A DNA stretch of 41,478 nt from Prevotella sp. (GCA_017557185.1 JAFZAP010000022.1:1-41478), one strand, 5' to 3'. Shown: positions 1 to 7,331, numbered from the stretch's first letter. Numbers and translations are program-made. The notes: generated from the letters alone by a model not told the origin.

Positions 1-58
1 TAAGCCCGCTTGCGCCGATGGTACTGCAATGCAATGTGGGAGAGTAGGTAGCCGCCTT
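1..58 (+). rRNA. rrf: 5S ribosomal RNA, 3' end (partial)
   Basis: The first bases match the conserved 3' half of bacterial 5S rRNA: AAGCCCGC, GCGCCGATGGTACTGC and GGGAGAGTAGG, then GCCGCC, which closes helix I. The 5' half lies before the window. The exact 3' end is uncertain by a few bases. An rRNA operon (16S-23S-5S) is therefore expected immediately upstream. Confidence 0.93.
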
Positions 59-67
59 CTTTGAGAT

Positions 68-105
68 GAGCCTCATGTATCCTGACGGATGCGTGAGGCT
101 CTTTT
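68..105 (+). terminator. Rho-independent terminator of the rRNA operon
   Basis: A perfect 8-bp stem, GAGCCTCA (68-75) with TGAGGCTC (94-101), encloses an 18-nt loop and is followed by TTTT. It begins about 10 bases after the 5S gene. Confidence 0.85.
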
Positions 106-110
106 GTTGA

Positions 111-270
111 AGCCCCACCCCTGCCCTCCCCAAAGGGGGAGGGAGAAGGAGCCTACCCCCAGCCCCTCTCTATAAGCGAGGGGAGTAGATGCTCTCTCAG
201 ATTGGGAATCGCCCAGCGTGGTCCCCTCTTTCTTTCTCCCTTCCCTTTAGGGAGGGGGAGGGGGTAGGCT
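111..270. repeat. Cluster of three GC-rich palindromic elements
   Basis: Three units occupy the gap after the rRNA operon. The first (111-149) has a CCCTCCCC/GGGGGAGGG hairpin at 124-143. The second (151-187) begins GCCTACCCCC and contains CCCCTC/GAGGGG. The third (about 233-270) is inverted and ends GGGGGTAGGC, so the outer ends of units two and three form an inverted repeat of about 12 bp. Reverse-complemented, the third unit closely matches the element after porP (22509-22554). The same family lies inside coding genes elsewhere in this window. No gene is supported in 106-347. Confidence 0.8.
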
Positions 271-297
271 CAAAAGCAAAAGTTTTGGCTTGGATGT

Positions 298-328
298 TTT
301 GCGGATTGCATGGTTTTTTGTACTTTTG
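298..328 (+). promoter_or_regulatory. Bacteroidetes-type promoter for the gene at 348
   Basis: -33 TTTG (298-301) and -7 TACTTTTG (321-328) are separated by 19 bp, fitting the phylum consensus. Transcription would start near 335, only about 13 bases before the ATG at 348. This argues against the longer reading frame that opens upstream. Confidence 0.75.
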
Positions 329-347
329 CCGAAGATATCGTGTTGTT

Positions 348-911
348 ATGGGTTTGGGATACTATATTAATCGGTGTTGGTGCAGGTTGTGCAGGATCGG
401 GCATAGCCGCGGTTTCGGCATCCAGTCGCCATTGGCCTATCAGCTGGTGACGGATGTGCTTTGCCAACGCAATCCCTATTACCTATACGATGACTTGAAG
501 TCGCTGTGCCCGCAGCTGCGAGGCACTCGCCTGCGGATTTGCCAGATGCTGCTGCGCCTGTCGAATGCCCAACAGTCGGCAACAACCTATGTCGATGACC
601 ACCTGCCAAAAGAATATATGGCCTTTGTGAAGGCTGGCAACCGTAAGAGCCGGTTTGTTGATTCGCCTGACGGCAGCTCTTTTATCTTGCTTTCAGCGGA
701 TCATCAAGGGGATAATGAGCGGATTCTTGAGTCGGCACACGAGGCTACGATACTTTTTCTTGACAAAATCTATGGTTGCAGAGATGCTGTAGAACGTTGG
801 AAAACGGTGGTCGGCCATCCCCGTGTCAGCATGTCTTTCGACCTCTTCGATTGCGGTGTTGCCGTGCTTGCCCATTCATTGCAAAAGGCGAATTACAAGT
901 TGAATCTATGA
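348..911 (+). CDS. Degenerate SAM-methyltransferase-like protein of Bacteroidetes
   Basis: 187 aa from the ATG placed just after the promoter; the frame is open upstream to 189, but that part runs through palindromic repeats. The N-terminus (HSRGFGIQSPLAYQLVTDVL, then NPYY) matches the opening of a Bacteroidetes family annotated as class I SAM-dependent methyltransferase, usually HGIHSPFAF...YYAY, about 230-260 aa. The C-terminus (MSFDLFDCGVAVL...QKANYKLNL) matches that family's closing strand. The middle, where the glycine-rich SAM-binding motif should lie, is short and lacks a recognisable motif, so catalytic activity is doubtful. I infer a decayed or repurposed paralogue. Family assignment rests on the two ends only. 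Confidence 0.6.
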   Translation: MGLGYYINRCWCRLCRIGHSRGFGIQSPLAYQLVTDVLCQRNPYYLYDDLKSLCPQLRGTRLRICQMLLRLSNAQQSATTYVDDHLPKEYMAFVKAGNRKSRFVDSPDGSSFILLSADHQGDNERILESAHEATILFLDKIYGCRDAVERWKTVVGHPRVSMSFDLFDCGVAVLAHSLQKANYKLNL

Positions 912-958
912 ATAAACATTTTTTAGCAGTTTTGGGGCAAATAAATATTGCTAAAATG

Positions 959-989
959 CTTGTAAATACAAAATAATTTACTACTTTTG
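959..989 (+). promoter_or_regulatory. Bacteroidetes-type promoter for the DUF2795 gene
   Basis: -7 TACTTTTG at 982-989 with CTTG, a near match to TTTG, at 959-962, 19 bp upstream. The leader to the ATG at 1041 is about 45 nt and A-rich, typical of the phylum, which relies on A-rich ribosome binding regions rather than strong Shine-Dalgarno sites. Confidence 0.7.
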
Positions 990-1040
990 CGGTCAAATTT
1001 AAAAAAGAGGAAATTACTAACAACAAAAACAATAAGAACT

Positions 1041-1262
1041 ATGTATTGGACACTTGAACTGGCATCAAAACTTGAAGATGCACCTTGGCCTGCAACCAAG
1101 GACGAGTTGATTGACTATGCTATCCGCTCAGGCGCTCCTCTCGAAGTGCTTGAGAACCTGCAGGAAATAGAGGATGAAGGTGATGTTTACGATAGCATCG
1201 AGGACATCTGGCCTGATTATCCTACCAAAGAAGACTTCCTCTTCAACGAGGATGAGTATTGA
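1041..1262 (+). CDS. DUF2795 family small acidic protein
   Basis: 73 aa, very acidic C-terminal half (EIEDEGDVYDSIEDIW, ending FNEDEY). The block PWPATKDELIDYAIRSGAP is the hallmark of small DUF2795 proteins, which are highly conserved across Bacteroides and Prevotella. No enzymatic motif, signal peptide or membrane segment is seen. The family's function is unknown to me. The ATG at 1041 was chosen over an upstream in-frame start at 987 because the promoter -7 box ends at 989. It is monocistronic, with its own promoter and a strong terminator directly downstream. Confidence 0.88.
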   Translation: MYWTLELASKLEDAPWPATKDELIDYAIRSGAPLEVLENLQEIEDEGDVYDSIEDIWPDYPTKEDFLFNEDEY

Positions 1263-1291
1263 TTGGTTCTTTTGAACCTAAACAACACAAT

Positions 1292-1338
1292 ATCAGCGAG
1301 ATAAGCAATTTTTTATTTGTTTGTCTCGCTGGTGTTTT
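1292..1338 (+). terminator. Rho-independent terminator after the DUF2795 gene
   Basis: A 13-bp stem pairs 1292-1304 with 1321-1333 (core AGCGAGA/TCTCGCT, with G-T pairs), loop 16 nt, followed by GTTTTAA. It ends shortly before the convergent AraC-type gene. Confidence 0.75.
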
Positions 1339-1358
1339 AATGAATCAGGAACAGACTC

Positions 1359-2252
1359 TCACTTCGTCATTTTGAACTCTAAAGGAGTGAAGCCGGTAAG
1401 ACGCTTAAAGTATTTGCTGAAGAAAGATGGATTGGGGAAGTTGAGTTCTTCGGCGATGCGGGCTACAGATTTGTCAGTGTGCATGAGTTCCACTTTTATG
1501 CGGGTAATGAGAGCGCGGTCAATCCATTCTTTGGCGGTGACGCCGCTGGTTTGGCGGATGATCGTACTCAGGTAGCGCTCCGTGAGACACATACGCTCGG
1601 CATAATAACCTATCTGATGCTGTTCGGCACAGTGTTGGTTTACAAGTTGGATGAAGCGATCGAAGATGGTCTGCTCGCGCGACTGTGAGGCTTGCAACTT
1701 ATCGGTATGCCTTTGATAAACGCCATCGTAAAGTTGCATCATAGCAGCCACTAGGCAACTGACCGTCTGGCGATTATAATCCTTTTGGTGAACGACGTGC
1801 CAGATGGTATCAATGATATGTCGGGCCGTAGTGATGTCGGCATCGCTGGCTTCCACCTGGAAGTCGCGCAACTGTCCGTTAAAGGTCGATGGCATTTGTG
1901 GCATGGGGAAATCGTCGAAGAGTCCGATGCCGTAGATTTCCAAGTTGTCGGTATATGAGACGGGATGGAGGATTGTACCAGGACCAACGAAAAGCAACAT
2001 GCCAGGCTCTAACTGCTTTTCCACTAGATTCACCCTGACTACAGCATGTCCTTTTGCTATGAGCCCCATTCGGAAGTCATTGATAATGAATGGTGGCTTG
2101 TGCTGTTGGATAATCAGTTTAAACATACTGGGATCTCCGTAGAGCATTCCCAGTTCGCTATTCATAAAAGCAAATTTAAACATCTGCTCCATGTGGGCAT
2201 CAAAAACTCCCTTCATGCGAGCGTAATTCATCAGTTTGGGCTGTTTCTCCAT
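1359..2252 (-). CDS. AraC family transcriptional regulator
   Basis: 297 aa. Residues about 45-115 look like a cupin-type sensing domain (QLEPGMLLFVGPGTILHP is typical of the AraC ligand-binding barrel). The C-terminal 100 residues hold two helix-turn-helices, about 213-234 (QIGYYAERMCLTERYLSTII) and 262-283 (SVARIAEELNFPNPSFFSKY), ending in the family signature FKRLTGFTPLEF. It is transcribed divergently from the efflux operon at 2413, so it probably regulates that operon, its own gene, or both, in response to an unidentified small molecule. That role is inferred from position. Confidence 0.9.
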   Translation of the reverse strand: MEKQPKLMNYARMKGVFDAHMEQMFKFAFMNSELGMLYGDPSMFKLIIQQHKPPFIINDFRMGLIAKGHAVVRVNLVEKQLEPGMLLFVGPGTILHPVSYTDNLEIYGIGLFDDFPMPQMPSTFNGQLRDFQVEASDADITTARHIIDTIWHVVHQKDYNRQTVSCLVAAMMQLYDGVYQRHTDKLQASQSREQTIFDRFIQLVNQHCAEQHQIGYYAERMCLTERYLSTIIRQTSGVTAKEWIDRALITRIKVELMHTDKSVARIAEELNFPNPSFFSKYFKRLTGFTPLEFKMTK

Positions 2253-2277
2253 GTACTATTGTTCATTTAATCCGATG

Positions 2278-2285
2278 CAAAGATA
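2278..2285 (-). promoter_or_regulatory. -7 box of the AraC-type regulator gene
   Basis: On the minus strand this reads TATCTTTG, a perfect -7 consensus, about 26 bases before the start codon at 2252. No clear -33 TTTG is seen at the right distance, which would fit an activator-dependent promoter. Confidence 0.6.
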
Positions 2286-2382
2286 ATAAAAACGATTGAT
2301 ATTGCGCTCTTTTTACATATAAATCGAACAAAAAGAACATTTCTTTCGTTGTATGGGTAGCATATCTTTCGCAAAAAGCCCA

Positions 2383-2390
2383 TATCTTTG
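2383..2390 (+). promoter_or_regulatory. -7 box of the efflux operon
   Basis: TATCTTTG, perfect -7 consensus, 23 bases before the ATG at 2413. No good -33 box is visible. A second near match, TATCTTTC at 2363-2370, lies 20 bp upstream as a direct repeat of the same motif. The divergent gap between the two -7 boxes (2286-2382) is where an operator for the AraC-type protein would be expected. Confidence 0.65.
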
Positions 2391-2412
2391 CAAAAAAATA
2401 CAAGCAAATATT

Positions 2413-3681
2413 ATGAGACGAATCATTTTAGGACTTTTGATGCTGCCGATGATGGCACAGGGGCAATCGCTTGATGAGTGCCAGCAGGCGGCAGAGCGCA
2501 ACTATCCGTTGATACGGCAGTATGGGCTGATAGAGAAGAATACGGAGCTGACGGTGGCGAATATCCAGAAGGGTTGGCTGCCGCAGGTGTCGGCGTCGGC
2601 ACAGGCCACGCTGCAGAGTGACGTGACGGCGTTCCCCGACCAAATACAGAAAGTGTACCAACAGATGGGTATCGACATGGAGGGGTTGAGGAGAGACCAG
2701 TATCGTGTGGGGATTGATATTCAGCAGACGGTATATGACGGCGGAGCCATTCGCAGCCAGAAGGACATAGCACGCGAACAAGGAAAGGTGCAGGCAGCGC
2801 AGAATGAGGTGAATATGTACAATGTACGCAAGCGCGTGAATGAGATGTACTTCGGACTGCTGCTGATTGATGAACAGATACAGCTAAATAAAGACCTGCA
2901 GGAACTGTTGGGGCAGAACGAGAAGAAACTGGCTTCGATGGTGAAAAACGGTACGGCTGCGGAGAGCGATTATCAAAACGTAAAGGCAGAATGTCTGAAC
3001 GTGGCGCAGCAGATGACGGGATTGCAGGCGCAAAGGACTGCTATCGTCAGGTTGCTGAATGCGTTTTGCGGTATCGAGGTGAAGGAGGCAGTGAAGCCGG
3101 AAATCACACAAATAGAACCGTCCCATGTGAGTATGAGACCGGAAATGAAGGCGATTGATGCACAGCTGAGACTGGCAGATGCTCAGGAGAGAGCGCTCGA
3201 TGCAGCCCTGAAGCCAAAGTTTGGTGTGTTTGCACAAGGCTTCTATGGTTATCCTGGCTACAATATGTTTGAGGATATGATGGGCCACAAGTGGTCGCTC
3301 AACGGGATGATAGGCGCCCGTCTGTCGTGGAACATCGGGGCTCTGTATACCCGTAAAAACGACAAAGCCAAGATACAGCTGCAACGTGAGTCGGCAGAAG
3401 TCAGTCGTGACGTATTCCTCTTTAATAACAACCTTGAACAGATTCCGCAGAATGAAAACATTGAGCGTTATAAGAAGATGATGGCTGACGACGAGGAAAT
3501 CATCTCGCTGAGAAGCTCTATCCGAAAGGCTGCGGAGTCGAAGCTCTCGCACGGCATCATTGAGGTGAACGACCTTGTGAAGGAAATCAACTCTGAGAAT
3601 GCCGCCCGTGTGCAGCAGAGTGTGCATGAGATAGAGATGCTGAAGGAGATATATGATTTGAAATATACAACGAACAATTAA
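2413..3681 (+). CDS. TolC-family outer membrane efflux protein
   Basis: 422 aa from the ATG that follows the promoter; an upstream in-frame ATG at 2353 precedes the -7 box and is rejected. Signal peptide MRRIILGLLMLPMMAQG, then SLDECQQAAERNYPLI, the usual start of the mature outer membrane efflux protein domain. Long alternating helices follow (IQLNKDLQELLGQNEKKL; ESDYQNVKAECLNVAQQM) as in the periplasmic barrel of TolC/OprM proteins. It would form the outer membrane channel of a tripartite exporter with the adaptor 6 bp downstream and the ABC components after it. First gene of a five-gene operon. Substrate cannot be read from the sequence. Confidence 0.9.
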   Translation: MRRIILGLLMLPMMAQGQSLDECQQAAERNYPLIRQYGLIEKNTELTVANIQKGWLPQVSASAQATLQSDVTAFPDQIQKVYQQMGIDMEGLRRDQYRVGIDIQQTVYDGGAIRSQKDIAREQGKVQAAQNEVNMYNVRKRVNEMYFGLLLIDEQIQLNKDLQELLGQNEKKLASMVKNGTAAESDYQNVKAECLNVAQQMTGLQAQRTAIVRLLNAFCGIEVKEAVKPEITQIEPSHVSMRPEMKAIDAQLRLADAQERALDAALKPKFGVFAQGFYGYPGYNMFEDMMGHKWSLNGMIGARLSWNIGALYTRKNDKAKIQLQRESAEVSRDVFLFNNNLEQIPQNENIERYKKMMADDEEIISLRSSIRKAAESKLSHGIIEVNDLVKEINSENAARVQQSVHEIEMLKEIYDLKYTTNN

Positions 3682-3687
3682 TGCAAT

Positions 3688-4638
3688 ATGAAGAAGAATA
3701 TAATCATTGCAGTTGCAGCTCTGATGACTGTTGCCTGCGGAAACAAAGAAAAGGAGTATGATGCTACAGGCACGTTTGAGGCTACGGAGGTGACGGTGGC
3801 AGCGGAGCAGAATGGAATGCTGATGATGTTCGACGTCGATGAGGGCGACGAGATCGCTCTTGGCAAGGAAGTAGGACTTATCGACACCACGCAGATCTGG
3901 CTGAAGATAAAACAATTGGGGGCCACGAAGGAGGTCTATCAGAGTCAGAAGCCTGACATGGGGAAGCAAATTGCGGCAACTCGTCAGCAATTGATAAAGG
4001 CCCGTCAGGACCAGCAGCGCTACAAGGAATTGGTGGCTGACGGTGCTGCGCCCGGCAAGATGCTCGACGATGCCACGAATCAGGTTCAGGTGCTGCAGAA
4101 ACAGCTCGATGCACAGATTTCTTCGCTCAACACTCAACTTTCAACTCTCAACTCTCAACTTTCAACTGTCAATGTGCAGGTGAGTCAGCTAAGGGATCAA
4201 CTTCGGAAGTGTCATGTCATGACCCCTATCAAAGGCACGGTGCTTGAGAAATATGTAGAAAAGGGTGAGTTCGTAGCCGTCGGCAAGCCGCTGTTCAAAA
4301 TGGCCGATACGGAACAGATGTATATGCGCGCTTATGTTACTTCGTCACAGCTGAAGGACATCAAGGTAGGACAGAAGGCAAAGGTCTTTGCCGACTATGG
4401 CGACGGACAAAAGAAGGAGTACGAGGGTACGGTGACTTGGATTTCAAGCCGCTCGGAGTTTACACCGAAGACCATTCTCACAGATGACGAACGTGCAGAC
4501 TTGGTGTATGCGCTGAAGGTGGCCATCAAGAATGACGGATACGTGAAGATTGGAATGTACGGGGAAGTGAAATTCGGCCTCACCCCCGACCCCGGCCTCA
4601 CCCCTAACCTCTCTCCAAAGGACGAGGGGAGTAAATAG
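3688..4638 (+). CDS. HlyD-family periplasmic adaptor lipoprotein
   Basis: 316 aa. Signal peptide with lipobox (ALMTVAC), so probably lipidated on the cysteine near residue 17. Then a lipoyl-like half (GTFEATEVTVAAEQNGML... VDEGDEIALGKEVGLID), a coiled-coil hairpin (about 85-175), the second lipoyl half (TPIKGTVLEKYVEKGEFVAVGKPLFKM, quoted in pieces) and a beta-barrel domain. It resembles YbhG and would bridge the TolC channel and the ABC permeases. Two oddities: part of the coiled coil is coded by a 7-bp tandem repeat (4127-4175), and the last 20 residues are the translation of a palindromic GC-rich element (4577-4637), so the native C-terminus was probably near GEVKFGL. Confidence 0.9.
   Translation: MKKNIIIAVAALMTVACGNKEKEYDATGTFEATEVTVAAEQNGMLMMFDVDEGDEIALGKEVGLIDTTQIWLKIKQLGATKEVYQSQKPDMGKQIAATRQQLIKARQDQQRYKELVADGAAPGKMLDDATNQVQVLQKQLDAQISSLNTQLSTLNSQLSTVNVQVSQLRDQLRKCHVMTPIKGTVLEKYVEKGEFVAVGKPLFKMADTEQMYMRAYVTSSQLKDIKVGQKAKVFADYGDGQKKEYEGTVTWISSRSEFTPKTILTDDERADLVYALKVAIKNDGYVKIGMYGEVKFGLTPDPGLTPNLSPKDEGSK
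4127..4175 (+). repeat. 7-bp tandem repeat (TCAACTY) inside the adaptor gene
   Basis: Seven successive 7-mers: TCAACAC, TCAACTT, TCAACTC, TCAACTC, TCAACTT, TCAACTG, TCAATGT. Three units equal 21 bp, or seven residues, so the repeat encodes a regular heptad-like series (QLSTLNS) within the coiled coil. A shorter copy of the same repeat sits before the second permease gene at 7312-7332. Confidence 0.85.
4577..4637. repeat. GC-rich palindromic element forming the adaptor C-terminus
   Basis: GGCCTCACCCCCGACCCC, a second CCTCACCCC, then CTCTCC-AAAGGA-CGAGGGGAG. It belongs to the same family as 151-187, 6456-6540 and 6645-6687 (GCCTCACCCCC...CGAGGGGAGTA). It supplies the last 20 codons and sits next to the stop codon. 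Confidence 0.75.
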
Positions 4639-4647
4639 ACTAATCCC

Positions 4648-6150
4648 ATGAATGAAGCAATCATCGTAAGTCACGTCAGCAAAAGCTACGGCAGGGTGAA
4701 GGCACTCGATGATGTGTCGTTCTCCGTTGGTAAGGGTGAGGTGTTCGGACTCATCGGCCCTGACGGAGCAGGCAAGACATCGCTGTACCGCATTCTCTCT
4801 ACGTTGTTACTGGCCGATGAGGGTACTGCCACTGTTGACGGTTTCGATGTGGTGCGCCAGATGAAGAACATCCGTAAGCGCGTGGGATATATGCCTGGAC
4901 GGTTCTCACTCTATCAGGACTTGACAGTCAGGGAAAACCTTGAGTTTTTCGCAACCCTCTTTGGTACGACGGTCGATGAGGGGTACGACAGTATCAAGGC
5001 TATCTACTCGCAAATAGAACGCTTCTCAAATCGTAAGGCGGGTGCTCTTTCTGGCGGCATGAAGCAGAAACTGGCACTGAGTTGTGCGCTGGTGCATCAG
5101 CCCAGCGTGCTCTTCCTTGATGAGCCAACGACGGGTGTCGATCCTGTATCGCGCAAGGAGTTATGGGAAATGCTGACGATGTTGAAAGAACGTGAGATCA
5201 CGATTGTGGCTTCTACGCCCTATCTCGACGAGGTACGGCAGTGTGAGCGTGTGGCATTCCTGAGCGAAGGTCACGTGATGGGTATCGACACGCCAGAGGT
5301 GATACTCAATAGGTTCAAAGATGTGTTTAATCCAGCCCCCCTCAAATCCTCCCAACTGGGGGGAAGTACTGGCGGTTCTGAAAACCTCCCCCAGTCGGGG
5401 GAGGTTGGTGGGGGCTCTGTCATTGAGGTCTCTCATCTTGTCAAGGCATTTGGTGACTTTCATGCCGTCGATGACATCAGTTTCAATGTGAAGCGAGGCG
5501 AGATATTCGGCTTCCTCGGTGCAAATGGCGCAGGCAAAACCACCGCGATGCATATGCTGACAGGACTGAACCAGCCCACCAGCGGCATGGGGCGAGTAGC
5601 AGGCTTCGACATTCGCACGGAGCACGAACAGATCAAGAAGCACATCGGCTATATGAGTCAGAAGTTCTCCCTGTATGAGGATTTGACGGTAAGCGAGAAT
5701 ATACGCCTCTTTGCCGGCATCTACGGGATGGAAAGTGAAGAGATCAAAGTGAAAAGTGAAAAGTTGCTGCGCCAGTTGAAGTTCGAGGATCACAAGAACG
5801 ACCTCGTAGGTTCACTTCCATTGGGTTGGAAACAGAAACTCGCCTTCTCGGTGAGCATCTTTCACGAGCCATCAATAGTGTTTCTTGATGAGCCCACGGG
5901 TGGAGTAGATCCTGCTACCCGCCGACAGTTCTGGGAATTGATTTACGAGGCTGCCTCGCGAGGTATCACCGTCTTCGTGACGACTCACTATATGGACGAA
6001 GCAGAATATTGTGACCGCATCTCGATTATGGTGGATGGGAAGATCAGTGCGATAGGGACGCCTGAGGAACTTAAACGCAACTTCGGACAGCCTGACATGG
6101 ATCATGTGTTCACTTACTTAGCTCGGCAAGCCACACGTTCTTCGGATTAA
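4648..6150 (+). CDS. Double ABC transporter ATPase (YbhF-like)
   Basis: 500 aa with two complete nucleotide-binding domains in tandem. First: Walker A GPDGAGKTS (37-45), signature LSGGMKQKLAL (134-144), Walker B VLFLDEPTTGVDP (154-166). Second: Walker A GANGAGKTT (291-299), a variant signature LPLGWKQKLAF (390-400), Walker B VFLDEPTGGVDP (411-422), H-loop TTHYMDEAEYC. The LPLGWKQ signature is normal for the second half of YbhF-type proteins. It energises the two permeases downstream. The interdomain linker (about 229-257) is built from a pair of palindromic GC-rich repeats (5334-5416), and residues around 365-373 come from a short AAAGTGA repeat. Confidence 0.93.
   Translation: MNEAIIVSHVSKSYGRVKALDDVSFSVGKGEVFGLIGPDGAGKTSLYRILSTLLLADEGTATVDGFDVVRQMKNIRKRVGYMPGRFSLYQDLTVRENLEFFATLFGTTVDEGYDSIKAIYSQIERFSNRKAGALSGGMKQKLALSCALVHQPSVLFLDEPTTGVDPVSRKELWEMLTMLKEREITIVASTPYLDEVRQCERVAFLSEGHVMGIDTPEVILNRFKDVFNPAPLKSSQLGGSTGGSENLPQSGEVGGGSVIEVSHLVKAFGDFHAVDDISFNVKRGEIFGFLGANGAGKTTAMHMLTGLNQPTSGMGRVAGFDIRTEHEQIKKHIGYMSQKFSLYEDLTVSENIRLFAGIYGMESEEIKVKSEKLLRQLKFEDHKNDLVGSLPLGWKQKLAFSVSIFHEPSIVFLDEPTGGVDPATRRQFWELIYEAASRGITVFVTTHYMDEAEYCDRISIMVDGKISAIGTPEELKRNFGQPDMDHVFTYLARQATRSSD
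5334..5416. repeat. Miniature paired palindromic element in the ABC interdomain linker
   Basis: Left arm 5334-5365 (AGCCCCCCTC...CCTCCCAACTGGGGGG) and right arm 5383-5416 (AACCTCCCCCAGTCGGGGGA...GGTGGGGGCT) are inverted copies of each other, each with an internal hairpin, separated by about 17 bp. The arms resemble the terminal repeats of the DUF559 element in priA. It is in frame and encodes the ENLPQSGEVGGG linker. Confidence 0.8.
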
Positions 6151-6168
6151 TGCTCATTGTTCAATAAT

Positions 6169-7308
6169 ATGAAGCAGTTCATTAATTTTGTAATCAAGGA
6201 AGCCAAACACATCTTGCGCGACAAGCGTACGATGCTGATACTTTTCGGTATGCCAGTTGTGCTGATGCTGATTTTCGGCTTCGCTATTACCAACGATGTG
6301 AGGAATGTGCGTACGGTGGTGGTGACTTCGCAGATGGACCACTTGACGCAGCAGGCCATCGACCGCCTTGCAGCATCAGAATACTTTACGATTATCACGA
6401 CTGTCCCCACACCGAAAGACGCAGAATTAATGATACGCAGCCAGAAGGCCGATATGGGCCTCATCCCCGGCCCAGCCTCACCCTCTAACCCCCTCTCCAA
6501 GGGACGAGGGGGAACGCCTACGGCGGGCAAGGGGAGTAATCACACCTGGCAAATCATGGTTGACGGTGCTGACCCCAACATGGCCCAGCAATGGACAACA
6601 TACGCACAGGCAATTCTCTCTCAACCCATCGGAGGTAAGAACGATTTACTCTCCTCGCCCTTCGGAGAGGGGGCGGGGGTGAGGCTTCTCTATAATCCTC
6701 AGATGAAGTCGGCTTACAACTTCGTGCCTGCCATCATGGGTATGCTGCTGTTGCTGATTTGTGCCATGATGACATCCGTTAGTATTGTTCGTGAAAAGGA
6801 ACGCGGTACAATGGAGGTACTCTTGGTTTCGCCTGTCCGCCCTCTAATGATTATCGTGGCGAAGGTGGTGCCATATCTGTTGTTGGCACTGCTCATCCTT
6901 GCTATGATCCTACTGATATCGGCCACCGTGCTCGATGTACCGCTACAAGGTTCGTTAGGGTGGATACTTGTGGTTTCGCTTATCTACATACTGCTTGCAC
7001 TATCCTTAGGACTGCTCATCTCGAATATCGCGCAGACGCAGTTCGTGGCCCTGCTCGTATCGGCGATGGTGCTGCTGTTGCCTACCGTGATGCTTTCCGG
7101 CATGCTGTTCCCTGTAGAGTCGATGCCCGTCATCCTGCAATGGATTTCGGCGATCATTCCACCTCGCTACTACATTCAGGCTATGCGCAAGCTGATGATT
7201 ATGGGTGTGGGTATCCAGGAGGTATGGCACGAGGTGGCTGTCCTTATTGGTATGACAGCTTTTTTGCTCGTTGTTTCACTTAAGAAATTCAAGACGCGGT
7301 TGGAATAA
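6169..7308 (+). CDS. ABC-2 type permease, first of pair (YbhS/YbhR-like)
   Basis: 379 aa from the ATG at 6169, 18 bp after the ATPase stop; an in-frame TTG at 6157 is a weaker alternative. One membrane helix near the N-terminus (about 19-39, TMLILFGMPVVLMLIFGFAI), a periplasmic domain, then about five helices in the C-terminal half including the ABC-2 block VREKERGTMEVLLVSPVRP. The periplasmic domain carries two in-frame palindromic insertions (residues about 96-124 and 160-173) that make it longer than a plain family member. It would pair with the next gene's product to form the inner membrane channel of the exporter. Confidence 0.9.
   Translation: MKQFINFVIKEAKHILRDKRTMLILFGMPVVLMLIFGFAITNDVRNVRTVVVTSQMDHLTQQAIDRLAASEYFTIITTVPTPKDAELMIRSQKADMGLIPGPASPSNPLSKGRGGTPTAGKGSNHTWQIMVDGADPNMAQQWTTYAQAILSQPIGGKNDLLSSPFGEGAGVRLLYNPQMKSAYNFVPAIMGMLLLLICAMMTSVSIVREKERGTMEVLLVSPVRPLMIIVAKVVPYLLLALLILAMILLISATVLDVPLQGSLGWILVVSLIYILLALSLGLLISNIAQTQFVALLVSAMVLLLPTVMLSGMLFPVESMPVILQWISAIIPPRYYIQAMRKLMIMGVGIQEVWHEVAVLIGMTAFLLVVSLKKFKTRLE
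6456..6540. repeat. GC-rich palindromic insertion in the first permease gene
   Basis: GGCCTCATCCCCGGCCCAGC, CCTCACCCTCTAACCCCCTC, then TCCAAGGGACGAGGGGG, an internal AACGCCTACGGCGG and a closing AAGGGGAGTAAT. It is translated in frame as a Pro/Gly/Ser-rich stretch (GPASPSNPLSKGRGGTPTAG). Confidence 0.78.
6645..6687. repeat. Second GC-rich palindromic insertion in the first permease gene
   Basis: CTCTCCTCGCCCTTCGGAGA followed by GGGGGCGGGGGTGAGGC. Its reverse complement begins GCCTCACCCCCGCCCCCTCTC, up to one base, matching the family consensus. In-frame product: SSPFGEGAGV. Confidence 0.78.
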
Positions 7309-7331
7309 CTCTCAGCTCTCAACTTTCAAAT

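Noticed and set aside
189-347. Extended N-terminus of the gene at 348
   Set aside because: It translates palindromic repeat DNA and lies upstream of and across the promoter.
2884-4137. 417-aa minus-strand ORF opposite the TolC and adaptor genes
   Set aside because: Shadow of two well-recognised plus-strand genes; its composition shows no domain.
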